Source of the DNA: a bacterium
Lineage (GTDB): Bacteria > Orphanbacterota > Orphanbacteria > Orphanbacterales > Orphanbacteraceae
Assembly (NCBI GenBank): GCA_025782575.1
Contig: JALGYY010000004.1
Coordinates: forward strand, 167,769-231,768
Length of the DNA stretch: 64,000 bases
Reading direction: 5' to 3'
Numbering within the stretch: the stretch's first letter is position 1; each line of letters starts with the position of its first letter. The position numbers were made by a program, and so were the translations under genes. This document shows positions 8,539-18,833 of the stretch, piece by piece. The notes under the pieces were generated by a model that saw only the letters and a program-made list of their open reading frames with translations, had not been told where the DNA came from and did no database searches.

Positions 8539-11529
8539 GTGGCGGTCGACAGCCTCGGCCGGATCATAGTGGCCGGTAGGTTTTCGAATGGGGACGACGG
8601 GTCGGGCAATCTGATTCCGTGCTCTTCTGTCGCACTCTGGAACGGGACGACGTGGATACCATTCGGCGCCGGACTTTCATTCGTCAGCCGGTACAGCGAG
8701 TTGCTCGTAACGGCGTCGGGGGACATCCTCGTGGCTGGAAGCTCCGTCGTGTCGGCCGGCGCCTCCCCGCTTTCCAACGGGGCGCTACTCTGGAACGGTT
8801 CCTCCTGGGTTCTTCCCGGCATCGTTCCTCCCTCCAGCGATATCGCGATGGACGGCGCCGGAAATCTATACAGTGTTACCCCGCCGCAATCGGTGTACCG
8901 GATCACGCCCATCGCTCCGGAACAAATCGCCGTAGCGAGTGGCGGCGAAGCGCCCGTGACGATCGCGGCCAACGAGGCGATTGCCACAACTCACGCCTAT
9001 TTGGGCGGTCTTTTCTCCTCCCTGGAGCATGGCGGAAACGTATACCAGATCACGAACGACGCCATGTGGGACGGGAATACGTGGAGCGCTCTTCGCGGTG
9101 TTGGCGGAGCGAACGGCCGGATCTACGCGGTCGGCGACGACGACAGGGAATGGGGCGCGGCGACCGCTTTTGCCGTGGGCGGCGCATTCACCAGGATCGG
9201 GGGAGTCAGCTCGATGAACGTCGCGCTGTTTGAGGGAGATGGCTGGATCCCCCTCGGCGGCGGCGTGAACGACACCGTGTTCGCGACTGCACTCGAAACG
9301 TTCCGCTTGCCGGCTGATGTCTATGTCGGGGGCTGCTTCCTGTCGGCGAACAACCCTGACGGCACCGTCCTTTCTGTTTCGAACGTGGCGCGCTTTGAGC
9401 GTTTCTCGAACCAATGGGAAGGCCTGGGTGGCGGCGTGAACGGGAAAGTTCGTGCATTGCACTTCGTCCAGGGGCCGGGGCTCGGGTTCCCTGACTATCT
9501 CTACGTTGGCGGCGAGTTCACCGAGGCGGTGCAGACAAACGGCGACACGCTCTCCGCTACAGGGCTCGTTCTCTGGAACAGTGTGAGCGAGGAGTGGGAG
9601 GCGGTGGGTGACGTGAACGGCGGAACCGCCACTGTCTACGACATCTCGTCCGGTTTCCTCTTTGCAGACCCCACCCTTTTTATCGGAGGAAACTTCCTCG
9701 GCGTGTCCGGCTCAGGTGGAGCGATCGACGTCAGAAATGTGGCGAGAATGCATCTCGACAACCTCACCTGGTCCGCGCTTGGGGAGGGTGTCGACAACAC
9801 GGCATACACGGTCAGTCCCTACTCGAGGAATCCGGCGGTTGTCGTTGTGGGCGGCGAATTCCTGAACGCCATCGATGCCGGTGGCGGTCTCGTCCCGGCA
9901 AACTATGCCGCCTGGTGGACACCGGACCAATGGACTCCGGTAGCTGGCGGCTTTGATGCGCCCGTTCGCTCAATTGCCCTGGGTAAGGTTTTCGGCGGCG
10001 ACTTCACGACGATTTTTCCCCCGTCCGGCCCACCGGTCACAGCAAACCACACCGCATTGGGAGAGTGGCCGTCCTTCGATCTCGAGGCGCTCGGGACCGG
10101 CACGAACGGTCCGGCGCACAGCGTGCTCGGCGTTATCCCGTGTTTCTACTGGCTTGGTGAAACCGCATACTTCGGCGGCGACTTCACTCTGGCCGGAGGT
10201 GGTCTCGCCACGGGGGTCGCGAAATGGCAGTACCACTACACCCCGCCCGGCCCGAACGTGGTGATCGGATCAGGAACCCCCTGTGGCGCCGGTTGCTCCG
10301 GCGGGGCAGTGCAGCTCAACTGCGATGTACTCGAGAAGCGGCAGAATACCGCGCCTGCATTCCAGAATCTGGGATTTCGTGACGCCGGAATCGCAGAGGG
10401 CCTCCCACTGGATACCCTTTTCTCGATCGACCTGACCGAATCGGGGAGCGGGCTCCCCGTGGCGACGTTCGACAGCCTTCGTCTCGGCCGGGGCCGGGAT
10501 CATTCAATCGTTCTGATCGGCCTGGACGATCCCTCTTCGTACGCGCCGAACCCGGAAGGAGTTCCCACCGATTTTTCCATGGTAGTCACAGAGGGAGGCG
10601 CTTCCGGGTCCGCCTTCACTGGTGATGTCCGGGTGGTCTTCGTGCATGGGGTGACCGACGCGCCGCCACTCGACATCAGTTCTTCTCTGAGTGGCGCGCT
10701 CTTGACCGGTTTCGGGTATGGTGCGGCGAGCGATGTCGTGATGCTTTCTCCCGAGGTGCATCACCTTGATCTCCTCGGGAGCTCAGACGGAATCTCCCGA
10801 GGAACGCATGACATCAATCTTGTCGGTCTCGAGGATCGCTTCGTGACGATACTCTTGTCGGGATTCGACGACCCCGCCTCGAATGGTGGAGGGTCGCCGA
10901 TCGGCGCAAACGGGTATGCGGAAGGGAAAGATGTTTCGGCCGATAACGACGGCGACGGAGTGCGGGACATTTTCGATGCGTGTCCGGCGTCGGAAACGGC
11001 CGCCAATTTGACTGTGCGCGGATGTGAAAGCGGTGTGTCGAACCGCGTCCTCGCGAGCGGCTGTACGTTCGCGGATGAGATTGCGGTCTGCGACGCAGCA
11101 TCAGCAGATCTCCGCGGGTTCTCGGCCTGCGTCCTTTCCCTTCTCGCGGATTGGCGCCAATCGGGCAATCTTTCCGGGCCCGAACGACTCGCGATCAGCC
11201 GGTGTCTGAGGATATCCGTTCGTTTAAAGGGTTCTGGGGCGGACCGCTCGCTGAACGCGCTCGCCCTTCGGGTCAACTCGAACCCCGTACGGAACACCGC
11301 CTCGTTCGCCATAACTGTTCCGGCTTCCTCTTCTGCAACGCTCGAGGTCTTTTCCCCGAGCGGCCGCCGGGTCAGGAGTTTCCCCGTGCCCGCTATCGGG
11401 CCGAATGGCGCCGACTATGCGTGGGACCTCTTGGACCGTTCCGGCCGGCGCATCACGAGCGGTGTCTACTTTGTTCGTCTCGCAACAGAGAGAAACGCGA
11501 TCGTAAGAAAGGTAATTGTGGTGGAGTGA
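8539..11529 (+). CDS. Surface beta-propeller protein, C-terminal part with FlgD-like sorting domain
   Basis: This is the in-frame continuation of the preceding gene, without its own signal peptide; the GTG at 8539 is only the first possible restart. It holds repeated propeller blades (YVGGCFLSAN, YVGGEFTEAV, FIGGNFLGVS, VVGGEFLNAI, YFGGDFTLAG) and then a region with a calcium-binding-like DNDGDGVRDIFDAC motif, as in thrombospondin type 3 repeats. It ends in a FlgD-like/T9SS-type domain (SSATLEVFSPSGRRVRSFPV ... GVYFVRLATE ... RKVIVVE). The expected location is the outer surface or secreted. Specific function is unknown. Confidence 0.8.
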   Translation: MAVDSLGRIIVAGRFSNGDDGSGNLIPCSSVALWNGTTWIPFGAGLSFVSRYSELLVTASGDILVAGSSVVSAGASPLSNGALLWNGSSWVLPGIVPPSSDIAMDGAGNLYSVTPPQSVYRITPIAPEQIAVASGGEAPVTIAANEAIATTHAYLGGLFSSLEHGGNVYQITNDAMWDGNTWSALRGVGGANGRIYAVGDDDREWGAATAFAVGGAFTRIGGVSSMNVALFEGDGWIPLGGGVNDTVFATALETFRLPADVYVGGCFLSANNPDGTVLSVSNVARFERFSNQWEGLGGGVNGKVRALHFVQGPGLGFPDYLYVGGEFTEAVQTNGDTLSATGLVLWNSVSEEWEAVGDVNGGTATVYDISSGFLFADPTLFIGGNFLGVSGSGGAIDVRNVARMHLDNLTWSALGEGVDNTAYTVSPYSRNPAVVVVGGEFLNAIDAGGGLVPANYAAWWTPDQWTPVAGGFDAPVRSIALGKVFGGDFTTIFPPSGPPVTANHTALGEWPSFDLEALGTGTNGPAHSVLGVIPCFYWLGETAYFGGDFTLAGGGLATGVAKWQYHYTPPGPNVVIGSGTPCGAGCSGGAVQLNCDVLEKRQNTAPAFQNLGFRDAGIAEGLPLDTLFSIDLTESGSGLPVATFDSLRLGRGRDHSIVLIGLDDPSSYAPNPEGVPTDFSMVVTEGGASGSAFTGDVRVVFVHGVTDAPPLDISSSLSGALLTGFGYGAASDVVMLSPEVHHLDLLGSSDGISRGTHDINLVGLEDRFVTILLSGFDDPASNGGGSPIGANGYAEGKDVSADNDGDGVRDIFDACPASETAANLTVRGCESGVSNRVLASGCTFADEIAVCDAASADLRGFSACVLSLLADWRQSGNLSGPERLAISRCLRISVRLKGSGADRSLNALALRVNSNPVRNTASFAITVPASSSATLEVFSPSGRRVRSFPVPAIGPNGADYAWDLLDRSGRRITSGVYFVRLATERNAIVRKVIVVE

Positions 11530-11612
11530 GTGGGCGTGCAGCAGATCCCCAGAACCGGTCAAACAACATTTTTAAAGATCAAAACCAAGTTCAATTGGGT
11601 AGAGCCAACCCG

Positions 11613-12737
11613 CTAGAAGTGAACGGACGACTGGACCTTGATGGAGTATTCCGTTTCCTCGCTGTCCGCCTCGGGAATGAACACGTCTACGTTAAAGGCG
11701 ACTTTGTTTCTCCCGACGAAGAAGAACTGCACGCCAGGCGTAACGAGGAACCCTCCATCGTCCTCGATCTCGTCGTTCGGGTCGGCGTAGCTCACCCGCA
11801 GGATCGGTTCCACCGCCTCCACGTAGCTGTTTCCGTCGACCGGTATTTTGTAGGTGCCGATCACCTGGGCGGCTACGAACGTCGGAAGATCGGCGCCATG
11901 AACTGCCGAATCCCAGTTCTCCCCCCACAGCACGCCGGCCTGCACATGGGGACCGCTCTTGAAATTCCCGTATTCCAGATCGGCCTGAACCGCCACCGCA
12001 TACTCTACTTCCGGATTCAGGTCGTCGCCGACCACCTTGGCAGCCGCCAGGGGAAGCGCATCCGGCTTCATCCCGCCGGCCACCGCGATAACGAAATCCG
12101 TGTCGGCCATGGGGCGAAGCGTCGCCCGGCCTGTGTATTGTTTTTCGCCGACCACGTCATCTCCATCTTTTCGTGCGACCGAAGGAATGACATTGGCGCC
12201 GGTGCCGTTCGTGACCGCGGCCGTGAGCGACACCGATTTCGCGTCGTTCTGCAGCTTCACTTCCAGGCCGATGTCCCTGTCGGAGAACCCGAGCTTCTCC
12301 GTGAGCGAAGAGAGCGAGCGCTTTCCGCCCACCCCGCGCACTTTCAGCGCCCGCTCTACCACCAGAATCTTCGTCGACGACGTCAGCTCGAAGATGTCGA
12401 ACGGCCGCTTGAACTGCCCGAGCCGGAACGAAACGTTCGGGCCGTAGACCAGTTTCATATAGGCGTCCTTGAGCGTGATCTTACCCTTGCCGAAATCCGG
12501 CTGTACTTTCCCGAATACGAAATCGTTCATCTGAATATCGAAGCTCAGCCTCGCCCGGCGTATCAAGAAATCCGAGCCGAGTTCCCCATCAACCGAGCTC
12601 GTGTTGAACTGGGTATGAACCCGGCCGGACAGGTTGAGCTTGACCGCTTTTGTCGTAACTTCCGTCGCTTCGCCGCTCGTTGCCAACACAACAAGGAGGG
12701 CAAGCGCCCCCCCGAAACAGGCCGATATCTTGTTCAT
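11613..12737 (-). CDS. Phosphate-selective porin O/P family outer-membrane porin
   Basis: This 374-residue protein has a signal peptide (MNKISACFGGALALLVVLAT) and a beta-barrel pattern typical of the OprO/OprP family. Marker segments are SDFLIRRARLSFDIQMNDFV, FGKVQPDFGKGKITLKDAYM and VSFRLGQFKRPFDI near the N-terminus, and a C-terminal aromatic residue (VHF) for barrel assembly. It should import phosphate across the outer membrane. Its start overlaps the phoU stop in ATGA, so it is the last gene of the phosphate operon, which strongly supports the substrate. GGAG lies eight bases before the ATG. Confidence 0.88.
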   Translation of the reverse strand: MNKISACFGGALALLVVLATSGEATEVTTKAVKLNLSGRVHTQFNTSSVDGELGSDFLIRRARLSFDIQMNDFVFGKVQPDFGKGKITLKDAYMKLVYGPNVSFRLGQFKRPFDIFELTSSTKILVVERALKVRGVGGKRSLSSLTEKLGFSDRDIGLEVKLQNDAKSVSLTAAVTNGTGANVIPSVARKDGDDVVGEKQYTGRATLRPMADTDFVIAVAGGMKPDALPLAAAKVVGDDLNPEVEYAVAVQADLEYGNFKSGPHVQAGVLWGENWDSAVHGADLPTFVAAQVIGTYKIPVDGNSYVEAVEPILRVSYADPNDEIEDDGGFLVTPGVQFFFVGRNKVAFNVDVFIPEADSEETEYSIKVQSSVHF

Positions 12738-13408
12738 TCGTCGTCTCCTTCCGCCTCTTCAAATCTGTGTCGGACCACTTTTCCGGTCACCATGAATATG
12801 ACGTCTTCGGCAATGTTCGTCGTCAGGTCGGCGATTCGTTCCAGGTGTCGGGACGCGGACAGATAATGACTCGCCCGCTTTATCGCCCTGTCGTCCTTCA
12901 TCGTCTTCCGGAGCACCTTGTACATTTGCCCGTGAGCGTCGTCGATGTCGTCGTCTTTTTTGAGCACCTTGACGGCCAGGCTCGTGTCCTGGTTGATCAG
13001 GGCGTGCAGACTGTCCTGTACCATCTCGTGTACGTCGTCGGCCATCCCGGCAAAATCGAACGGCACAGGGAGCGTCTCGTGTTTCGCCAGGTAGAGTGCT
13101 CTTTTTGCAATGTTCGCCGCCAGGTCGCCCATCCGCTCCAGGTCGTTGTTCACTTTGAGCGCCGCCACGAGGAAGCGAAGGTCGCCGGCCACCGGCTGGT
13201 GGAGTGCCAGTATCTTGAGACAATCCTCTTCCAGCTCGACCTCGAGCCGGTCGATCTCCTGGTCTCCCGCGATGACCTCCTCCGCCAGTTCAGCCCGCCT
13301 GTCAACCAGGGCGCGAATGGCCGTGCCGATCGCTTCTTCCACCAGGCCGCTCAGCCCGAGAAGGCCCTTCTTCAAATGATCCAAGTCTCTTTGCAGATGA
13401 AGCGTCAT
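12734..13408 (-). CDS. phoU: Phosphate transport system regulator PhoU
   Basis: This 224-residue all-helical protein has two PhoU repeats (LAEEVIAGDQEIDRLEVELE and LAVKVLKKDDDIDDAHGQMY). Each carries the E/DxxxD-type metal-binding helix, and family motifs are present (DLRFLVAALKVNNDLERMGD; HYLSASRHLERIADLTTNIA). PhoU links the Pst transporter to PhoR and keeps the Pho response off when phosphate is plentiful. It lies between pstB and the porin with ATGA coupling to the porin. AGGAGA precedes the ATG. Length fits the family. Confidence 0.97.
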   Translation of the reverse strand: MTLHLQRDLDHLKKGLLGLSGLVEEAIGTAIRALVDRRAELAEEVIAGDQEIDRLEVELEEDCLKILALHQPVAGDLRFLVAALKVNNDLERMGDLAANIAKRALYLAKHETLPVPFDFAGMADDVHEMVQDSLHALINQDTSLAVKVLKKDDDIDDAHGQMYKVLRKTMKDDRAIKRASHYLSASRHLERIADLTTNIAEDVIFMVTGKVVRHRFEEAEGDDE

Positions 13409-13418
13409 CTCGTCTCTC

Positions 13419-14171
13419 CTATCCGAATCGGCCGGTGACGTATTCTTCGGTGCGCTTCACCTTGGGCCGAGTGAACACCTGCTGGGTTTCGCCATATTCG
13501 ACAAGAACCCCCGCTTCGAAAAACGCCGTGTAGTCCGATACTCTCGCCGCCTGCTGCATATTGTGAGTCACGATTACGATGGTGTATTTCTTCTTGAGCT
13601 CGAACAGAAGATTCTCGATGTGCGCGGTCGACACCGGATCAAGCGCGGAGCAGGGCTCGTCCATCAGTATCACTTCCGGCTCCATTGCGAGTGTGCGCGC
13701 AATACAAAGGCGCTGCTGCTGCCCGCCCGATAGTCCGAGTGCAGACGAACCGAGCCGGTCCTTCACCTCGTCCCAGAGGGCGGCTTTCTTGAGCGCCCCC
13801 TCCAGTCTCTCTCTCGGATCGCCCTCATAGCCGTTGATCGCGGGCCCCCATGAGACGTTTCGTTCAATGCTCTTCGGGAAAGGGTTCGGCTTTTGAAAAA
13901 CCATGCCGATCCGGCGGCGCACTTCTACGGGGTCGATCCCTTTGTCGTAAATATCCGTCCCGCGAAAGAGTATCTCGCCGTCCATACTCGAAGAAGGGAT
14001 GAACTCGTTCATACGATTGAACGCTCGGAGGAGCGTGCTCTTGCCGCACCCCGAAGGCCCGATGATCGCCGTTACCCGGTTTTCCGGGATCACGAGAGTC
14101 GCTTCCCGGACCGCGGGAGCTTCCCCGTATCGAATCGTGACGTTTCGGGCTTCCATGATCGACGTCATCAT
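13419..14171 (-). CDS. pstB: Phosphate ABC transporter ATP-binding protein PstB
   Basis: This 250-residue ABC ATPase has Walker [11 protein letters not shown]-loop [11 protein letters not shown] (the phosphate-type signature), ABC signature LSGGQQQR, Walker [14 protein letters not shown] and switch His VTHNM. It powers phosphate uptake with PstA and PstC. Two ATG codons are in tandem at the start (14171 and 14168). The gene overlaps the pstA stop, giving tight coupling. AGAGGAGAGG lies just upstream. Confidence 0.98.
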   Translation of the reverse strand: MMTSIMEARNVTIRYGEAPAVREATLVIPENRVTAIIGPSGCGKSTLLRAFNRMNEFIPSSSMDGEILFRGTDIYDKGIDPVEVRRRIGMVFQKPNPFPKSIERNVSWGPAINGYEGDPRERLEGALKKAALWDEVKDRLGSSALGLSGGQQQRLCIARTLAMEPEVILMDEPCSALDPVSTAHIENLLFELKKKYTIVIVTHNMQQAARVSDYTAFFEAGVLVEYGETQQVFTRPKVKRTEEYVTGRFG

Positions 14172-15049
14172 CCGCCTCTCCTCTCTGCCCGGTGTCGAAT
14201 GAGAATGGCTCCAGTGTTCATGACGAGAAGGACGATCAGGAGAACGAGAATGCCGGCTGCGCCGAGAGCGTGGAAGTCCTTCTGGGGGCGCGAAGTCCAG
14301 TTAAAGACCTGGATCGGCAGGGTGGTGAATGCATCGAGCGGCCCTTCCGGCACGAACGCGACATAGGTGAGCGCCCCGATCATGACGAGTGGGGCCGTCT
14401 CGCCGATCGCCCGGGACAGGGCGAGGATCACGCCGGTCATGATGCCGGGGAGGGCCGAGGGGAGAACGTGATGGCGCACAGTCTGCCACCGCGTTGAGCC
14501 GAGTGCGTATGAGGCCTGGCGAAGCGAGCCGGGCACGGCCCGGATCGCCTCTCGTGCGGCGATGATGATCACGGGTAGAATCAACAGGCTCATGGTGAGC
14601 GCGCCGGCCAGAACGCTCCGGCCAAGCAGGAAGAACCTCACGAAAATGACAAGGCCGAGCATGCCGTAAACAATTGATGGTACGCCGGCGAGGTTCGCGA
14701 TGTTGATCTGGATGAAAGTGCTGAGCGCTCCTCGCCTGGCGTATTCCTCGAGATAGATCGCCGCGCCGACCCCGAGAGGAACGGCAATAATAGCGGTCGT
14801 GCTGATCATCCAGAGTGTGCCGAATAGGGCGGACTTGATGCCGGCCTGATCAGGAAAACGAGAGGGGAAGCTCGAAAGAAACTGCCAGTCGAGCCAGGAC
14901 ATCCCCTGGCGGGCGACGTGCACGAGGAGCGCGACCAGTATCAGGACCGCCGCCCAGGTCATGGCAGCGCAGGCAAAGCGGAAAACGGCAAGTGCCCGGC
15001 GCCGGGCGGGTAGATTGTTCGCGGAATGATGCCGACCAAGCCCGGTCAT
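14168..15049 (-). CDS. pstA: Phosphate ABC transporter permease PstA
   Basis: This 293-residue inner-membrane permease has about six transmembrane helices. The binding-protein-dependent transport motif is present ([20 protein letters not shown], with the conserved EAA-type loop), as are [16 protein letters not shown] and [18 protein letters not shown], typical of PstA. Its ATG overlaps the pstC stop in ATGA. It pairs with PstC to form the channel of the Pst complex. Confidence 0.97.
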   Translation of the reverse strand: MTGLGRHHSANNLPARRRALAVFRFACAAMTWAAVLILVALLVHVARQGMSWLDWQFLSSFPSRFPDQAGIKSALFGTLWMISTTAIIAVPLGVGAAIYLEEYARRGALSTFIQINIANLAGVPSIVYGMLGLVIFVRFFLLGRSVLAGALTMSLLILPVIIIAAREAIRAVPGSLRQASYALGSTRWQTVRHHVLPSALPGIMTGVILALSRAIGETAPLVMIGALTYVAFVPEGPLDAFTTLPIQVFNWTSRPQKDFHALGAAGILVLLIVLLVMNTGAILIRHRAERRGG

Positions 15050-15948
15050 TCGTATACCTCCTGGAACCGGCGAAGAACCTGGTGGGAAAGAATATTCATT
15101 CCCAAAGTGATTATGAAGAGGAGCGCGCCCACAGCAAAAATCGTCTGATATTCCACGGTGCCGGCGGGCGTATCACCAAGGCTCACCTGCACAATATAGG
15201 CGGTCATCGTCTGGATACTCTCCAGCGGATTTGCCGTGATATTGGGCGTTGCTCCGGCCGCGAGCGTCACTGCCATCGTTTCGCCGATGGCGCGCGACAT
15301 GGCGAGCACGAACGAAGCGAGGACGCCCGACAGGGCGGCCGGCAGAACCACTCGGCCGGTCACTTCGAACGAAGTCGCCCCGAGGGCGTGCGCCCCTTCG
15401 CGGAGCGAGTTCGGGACGGCGCGGAGCGCGTCGTCACAGAGCGATGCGACCATGGGAAGAATCATGATGCCGACCACGATTGACGCGCTCGCCGCATTGA
15501 AGACCTGCGTTTCGGGAAAGACCGCTCTGATGATCGGTGTAACAAAGGTGAGCGCAAAATATCCATAGACCACGGTCGGGATCCCGGCGAGGACCTCAAG
15601 AACGGGCTTGATGATGTTTCGAACCCGATCGGAGGCGTATTCACTCAGGTAAATGGCGCTTCCAAGCCCGAGTGGAATGGCGATCAGGCTCGAACCCACC
15701 ACGATCATCATGGTGCCGCAGACGAGCGGAAGAATACCGAACGACCGGGGTACGAGAAGGGGTCTCCATTCCGTGCCGAACAGAAAGGACGGCAGGGAAA
15801 CCACCTCAAAAAACGCGAACGTCTCCCGGGCGAGAACCCCGACAATTCCAGCCGTGGTCACCACGGAGAGGGCGGCGCAGGTGAAAAGAACGACCTTGAC
15901 GGCCTCCTCTTTCCAGTGCCTTCCCCGCTTTCTCTTGAGCTCTTCCAC
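15046..15948 (-). CDS. pstC: Phosphate ABC transporter permease PstC
   Basis: This roughly 300-residue inner-membrane permease shows [37 protein letters not shown] and [20 protein letters not shown], all typical of PstC. The open frame extends to 16134 inside pstS. The GTG at 15948 is preferred because it lies just after pstS and has GAGGAG six bases upstream. It then begins [15 protein letters not shown] before the first membrane helix. It is part of the pstSCAB operon and partners with PstA. Confidence 0.95.
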   Translation of the reverse strand: MEELKRKRGRHWKEEAVKVVLFTCAALSVVTTAGIVGVLARETFAFFEVVSLPSFLFGTEWRPLLVPRSFGILPLVCGTMMIVVGSSLIAIPLGLGSAIYLSEYASDRVRNIIKPVLEVLAGIPTVVYGYFALTFVTPIIRAVFPETQVFNAASASIVVGIMILPMVASLCDDALRAVPNSLREGAHALGATSFEVTGRVVLPAALSGVLASFVLAMSRAIGETMAVTLAAGATPNITANPLESIQTMTAYIVQVSLGDTPAGTVEYQTIFAVGALLFIITLGMNILSHQVLRRFQEVYE

Positions 15949-15973
15949 CCTGAACTCCTCCGCCTGCCGAGAC

Positions 15974-16972
15974 CTACATACCCAGGTCGAACATCTGCTC
16001 CAGCGTCTTGCCCGCTTGCTTTCCGTCTGCGTAGACAGTGCCGGCAACACCTTTTTCGAAGCGCGCGAGCGCAAGTGCATAGACCGCATCCGGTAGCGGG
16101 ACATAGCCCACCTCGCTGACAAGAACCGGCGCATTCTTCAGGTAGAATCGAATGAACTCGCGGACCTCGGGCCGGCCGGCCGCTTCTGTCGTCACATAGA
16201 TGAAAATCGGGCGGGCGAGGGGGGCGTAAGTGCCGTCGTTGATGCTGGAAGAAGAGGGTGCGATCGGCCCGCTTCCACCGTCTATCGGAATGAGCTTCAG
16301 CTTGTCTTTGTTCTCCACATAGTAAGCAAAGCCGAAGAAGCCGAGAGAGTGCACATCACCTGCGATGCCCTGGACGAGAACGTTGTCGTCCTCGCTCGCT
16401 GTGAAATCGTGCCGGCAGGACTGCGATTCGCCGTTGATCGTCTCGGTGAAGTAGTCAAATGTTCCCGAGTCAATTCCAGGGCCGTAGAGCGCGATGGGCT
16501 GGTCGGGCCATTCGTTCCGGACGTCTTTCCAGCTCTTTACCGTACTCCCGGGTTGCCAGATTCTTGTCAGTTCCTCGACCGTAAGGAGGTCGACAAATGC
16601 GTTAGTCTTGTGGGTCACAATGGAGATGCCGTCAAAAGCGACAGGCAACTCGATGTATTCCACGTTATTCTCTTTCGCCTTTTTGTTTTCTACCTGTTTG
16701 ATCGGCCGGGAGGCGTCATTGATATCCGTTTCTCCTATGCAGAACTTTTTGAATCCGCCGCCTGTTCCCGAAATACCCACCGTAACCCGGCAACGGGGGT
16801 GAACCTTCTGAAACTCTTCCGCAACCGCCTCAGTGATCGGGAAGACCGTGCTCGACCCGTCGATTCTAATCGTCCCCTTGAGCTCTGACCCGTTCTCATT
16901 CGCGCCATTCCCGCCGCACCCGAACAGGACAAGAGCGCTGAGCACCAATACTGTTTTCGTTGTTCGTCTCAT
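15974..16972 (-). CDS. pstS: Phosphate-binding lipoprotein PstS
   Basis: This 332-residue substrate-binding protein has a lipoprotein signal peptide ([21 protein letters not shown], lipobox LFGC). It is predicted to be lipid-anchored outside the inner membrane. Phosphate-binding motifs follow: [44 protein letters not shown] and [14 protein letters not shown]. Start 16972 is chosen over an earlier opening because of its strong AAAGGAGGTC site. It is first in the pst operon and sits 29 bp beyond the last predicted Pho-box repeat upstream, so it is probably induced on phosphate starvation. Confidence 0.97.
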   Translation of the reverse strand: MRRTTKTVLVLSALVLFGCGGNGANENGSELKGTIRIDGSSTVFPITEAVAEEFQKVHPRCRVTVGISGTGGGFKKFCIGETDINDASRPIKQVENKKAKENNVEYIELPVAFDGISIVTHKTNAFVDLLTVEELTRIWQPGSTVKSWKDVRNEWPDQPIALYGPGIDSGTFDYFTETINGESQSCRHDFTASEDDNVLVQGIAGDVHSLGFFGFAYYVENKDKLKLIPIDGGSGPIAPSSSSINDGTYAPLARPIFIYVTTEAAGRPEVREFIRFYLKNAPVLVSEVGYVPLPDAVYALALARFEKGVAGTVYADGKQAGKTLEQMFDLGM

Positions 16973-17016
16973 GATTGGGAGACCTCCTTTCTCTTTCTTA
17001 CCGGGCAAGATACGAA

Positions 17017-17049
17017 ACGAATATTAGGAGGGTATTAAGAGGGTATTAA
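17017..17049 (-). promoter_or_regulatory. Pho-box-like array of 11-bp direct repeats upstream of pstS
   Basis: On the minus strand TTAATACCCTC occurs twice in exact tandem (17039-17049 and 17028-17038), followed by a degenerate third unit CTAATATTCGT (17017-17027). The 11-bp period matches one helical turn and the spacing of PhoB direct repeats in Pho boxes. It overlaps the phoR stop codon and lies between phoR and pstS. The sequence differs from the enterobacterial consensus, so the assignment rests on period and position. Confidence 0.65.
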
Positions 17050-18833
17050 TTTTCGCCCCGAGGCGGCATACGGAATAAAAATCGACTTCCCCTGCCCGGC
17101 GCGCTCTCTACAGAGACGCTTCCTCCGTGGGAAAGGGCGATGTGCTTTACAATCGCCAGGCCGAGCCCTGTGCCGCCCAGGTCTCGCGAACGGGCCTTAT
17201 CTACCCGGTAGAACCGTTCGAATATTCTCGTCCGGTGGGCTGGATTAATGCCGATCCCGGTATCTTCCACTTCGACAAAGGCGTCACCTTCCTGGTGGAA
17301 AACGCTCACTTTCACCTTTCCCTCTTCCGGCGTGTATTGAATGGCGTTTCCGAGCAGATTGTCGATCAGTTGCCGTAACTCGTCCCGATTGGCGAAGACC
17401 TCCACGGGCTTTTCCCGCCTGACGATTACGAGTTCGATATTCTTGGATATCGCAGCGGGGCGGAATTCATCCACACTCTCATCAAGGAGCGTGCAAAGGT
17501 CGACCGGCTCTCGATAGGACTCGTCGTGGCCTGATTCAAGGCGGGAAATCGTAAGCAAATCGCCGACGAGCGAAGTAAGTCGATGGGACTGATTCTTTAC
17601 CTTGTTCAGAAAGCCGTTACGCGCCTCCGGTTCCATCTCTTCATGGTCCAGGACCGTTTCAACCAGCCCTCGTATAGCTGTAATCGGCGTTTTCAACTCA
17701 TGAGATACGTTGGCCACAAAATCGCTCCGAATCGCCTCCAATTGTCTCAGGTCGGTCAGGTCGTGAAGCACCAGCACGGCACCGCCGGTTTCCAGCGGGG
17801 TCGCGTGCATTTCCACAATCTGGTCCTTCCCGTCTCGAGCAATTCTGATTTCCTCTTTCAGTTTCTGCCCGTCCAGCATGGCTCTCCGGATAATTTTGTT
17901 CACGGCCTGAAGCCGGACGACCTCCCATATTCGTTTTCCATCGGAACTTTTGTCGTGAACGTCATTGTCTTTGAGGGTCACTCGTAGAATCCTGCCGGCC
18001 GCGTCATTCATATGGAGGATGCGCTCCTCTTCGTCAACAGCAACGACCCCTTCCGCCATTCCCATGAGAATAGCGAGAAGCTTGTTTTTCTCTTTCGCGG
18101 AATCGGAAATGCGGGTTTCTATGCTGGCGGACATTCGGTTGAATGAGCGGGCCAGATCGCCGACTTCATCATTTCCGCCGTGAGGCACCCGCCCCTGACC
18201 CTCCCCCTTTGCTATCAACAAGGCTTCCCGGCTGATCACATTGAGAGGCTTCACGACACGGTAAGAGAGAAGAAGCCCCATAAGGAGCCCCACCAGCGCC
18301 GCGAGCCCGGCCATAGTAAATATTGTCGTCCGAAGACGAACCAACTCAGCATCAACAGCGCTGGTAATAATGGAAGCTCGGACATAACCGAGGAGTTTCC
18401 CTGCCCGTTTCACGGGAATGGCGTGATACATGGTGTTTCGGTTGGCAGTACTGCTGAAGCGCGTGGCGGTTCCCAGCCCTCGATCCCGTGCGTCAAGAAT
18501 CTCGGGTCGGCGCCCATGATTTTCCATCGTAGCCGGATCGTTTTCCGAATCGGCTATCACCAGGCCGTCGCTTCTCACTACGGTCAGGCGAGTTTCCAGC
18601 GATCTTCCCAGAATCTGGATTCGTTTCTGAAAGAGAGGATCATCAGCCCCCGTCAGAGGGAGAGCGGCTATGTCGTTCAGCAAGACTACTTTGGCGTGAA
18701 GCGATTCCTCTATCCGGCGAAGCGTGTCGACCCTTACCCGGCTACTGAAGAGAAGCCCGGAGATCGCGGTCGAAGCAAGAATGACCGCGACGTAGCCGAT
18801 AAAAATCTTGCGCAGGAATCTGGAGTTCAGCAC
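17046..18833 (-). CDS. phoR: Phosphate-regulon-type sensor histidine kinase PhoR
   Basis: This protein of about 595 residues has a first membrane helix (FIGYVAVILASTAISGLLFS), an extracytoplasmic sensor region of about 140 residues, a second helix (FTMAGLAALVGLLMGLLLSY), HAMP and PAS domains, then a HisKA domain (NVSHELKTPITAIRGLVETV, phosphoacceptor His) and an ATPase domain (LLGNAIQYTPEEG, VEDTGIGI, GGTGLGLAIVKHI). GTG 18833 is chosen because it fits a short cytoplasmic tail and has GGGAG upstream; the open frame extends to 18989. Its position ahead of pstS supports a PhoR role. No phoB response regulator is next to it. Confidence 0.88.
   Translation of the reverse strand: MLNSRFLRKIFIGYVAVILASTAISGLLFSSRVRVDTLRRIEESLHAKVVLLNDIAALPLTGADDPLFQKRIQILGRSLETRLTVVRSDGLVIADSENDPATMENHGRRPEILDARDRGLGTATRFSSTANRNTMYHAIPVKRAGKLLGYVRASIITSAVDAELVRLRTTIFTMAGLAALVGLLMGLLLSYRVVKPLNVISREALLIAKGEGQGRVPHGGNDEVGDLARSFNRMSASIETRISDSAKEKNKLLAILMGMAEGVVAVDEEERILHMNDAAGRILRVTLKDNDVHDKSSDGKRIWEVVRLQAVNKIIRRAMLDGQKLKEEIRIARDGKDQIVEMHATPLETGGAVLVLHDLTDLRQLEAIRSDFVANVSHELKTPITAIRGLVETVLDHEEMEPEARNGFLNKVKNQSHRLTSLVGDLLTISRLESGHDESYREPVDLCTLLDESVDEFRPAAISKNIELVIVRREKPVEVFANRDELRQLIDNLLGNAIQYTPEEGKVKVSVFHQEGDAFVEVEDTGIGINPAHRTRIFERFYRVDKARSRDLGGTGLGLAIVKHIALSHGGSVSVESAPGRGSRFLFRMPPRGEN

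Noticed and set aside
11151..12866. 571-codon plus-strand frame
   Set aside because: It lies antisense to the phosphate porin and over the end of the propeller gene; the composition is a shadow of the porin's third-position bias.
12680..13438. 252-codon plus-strand frame
   Set aside because: It is antisense to phoU.
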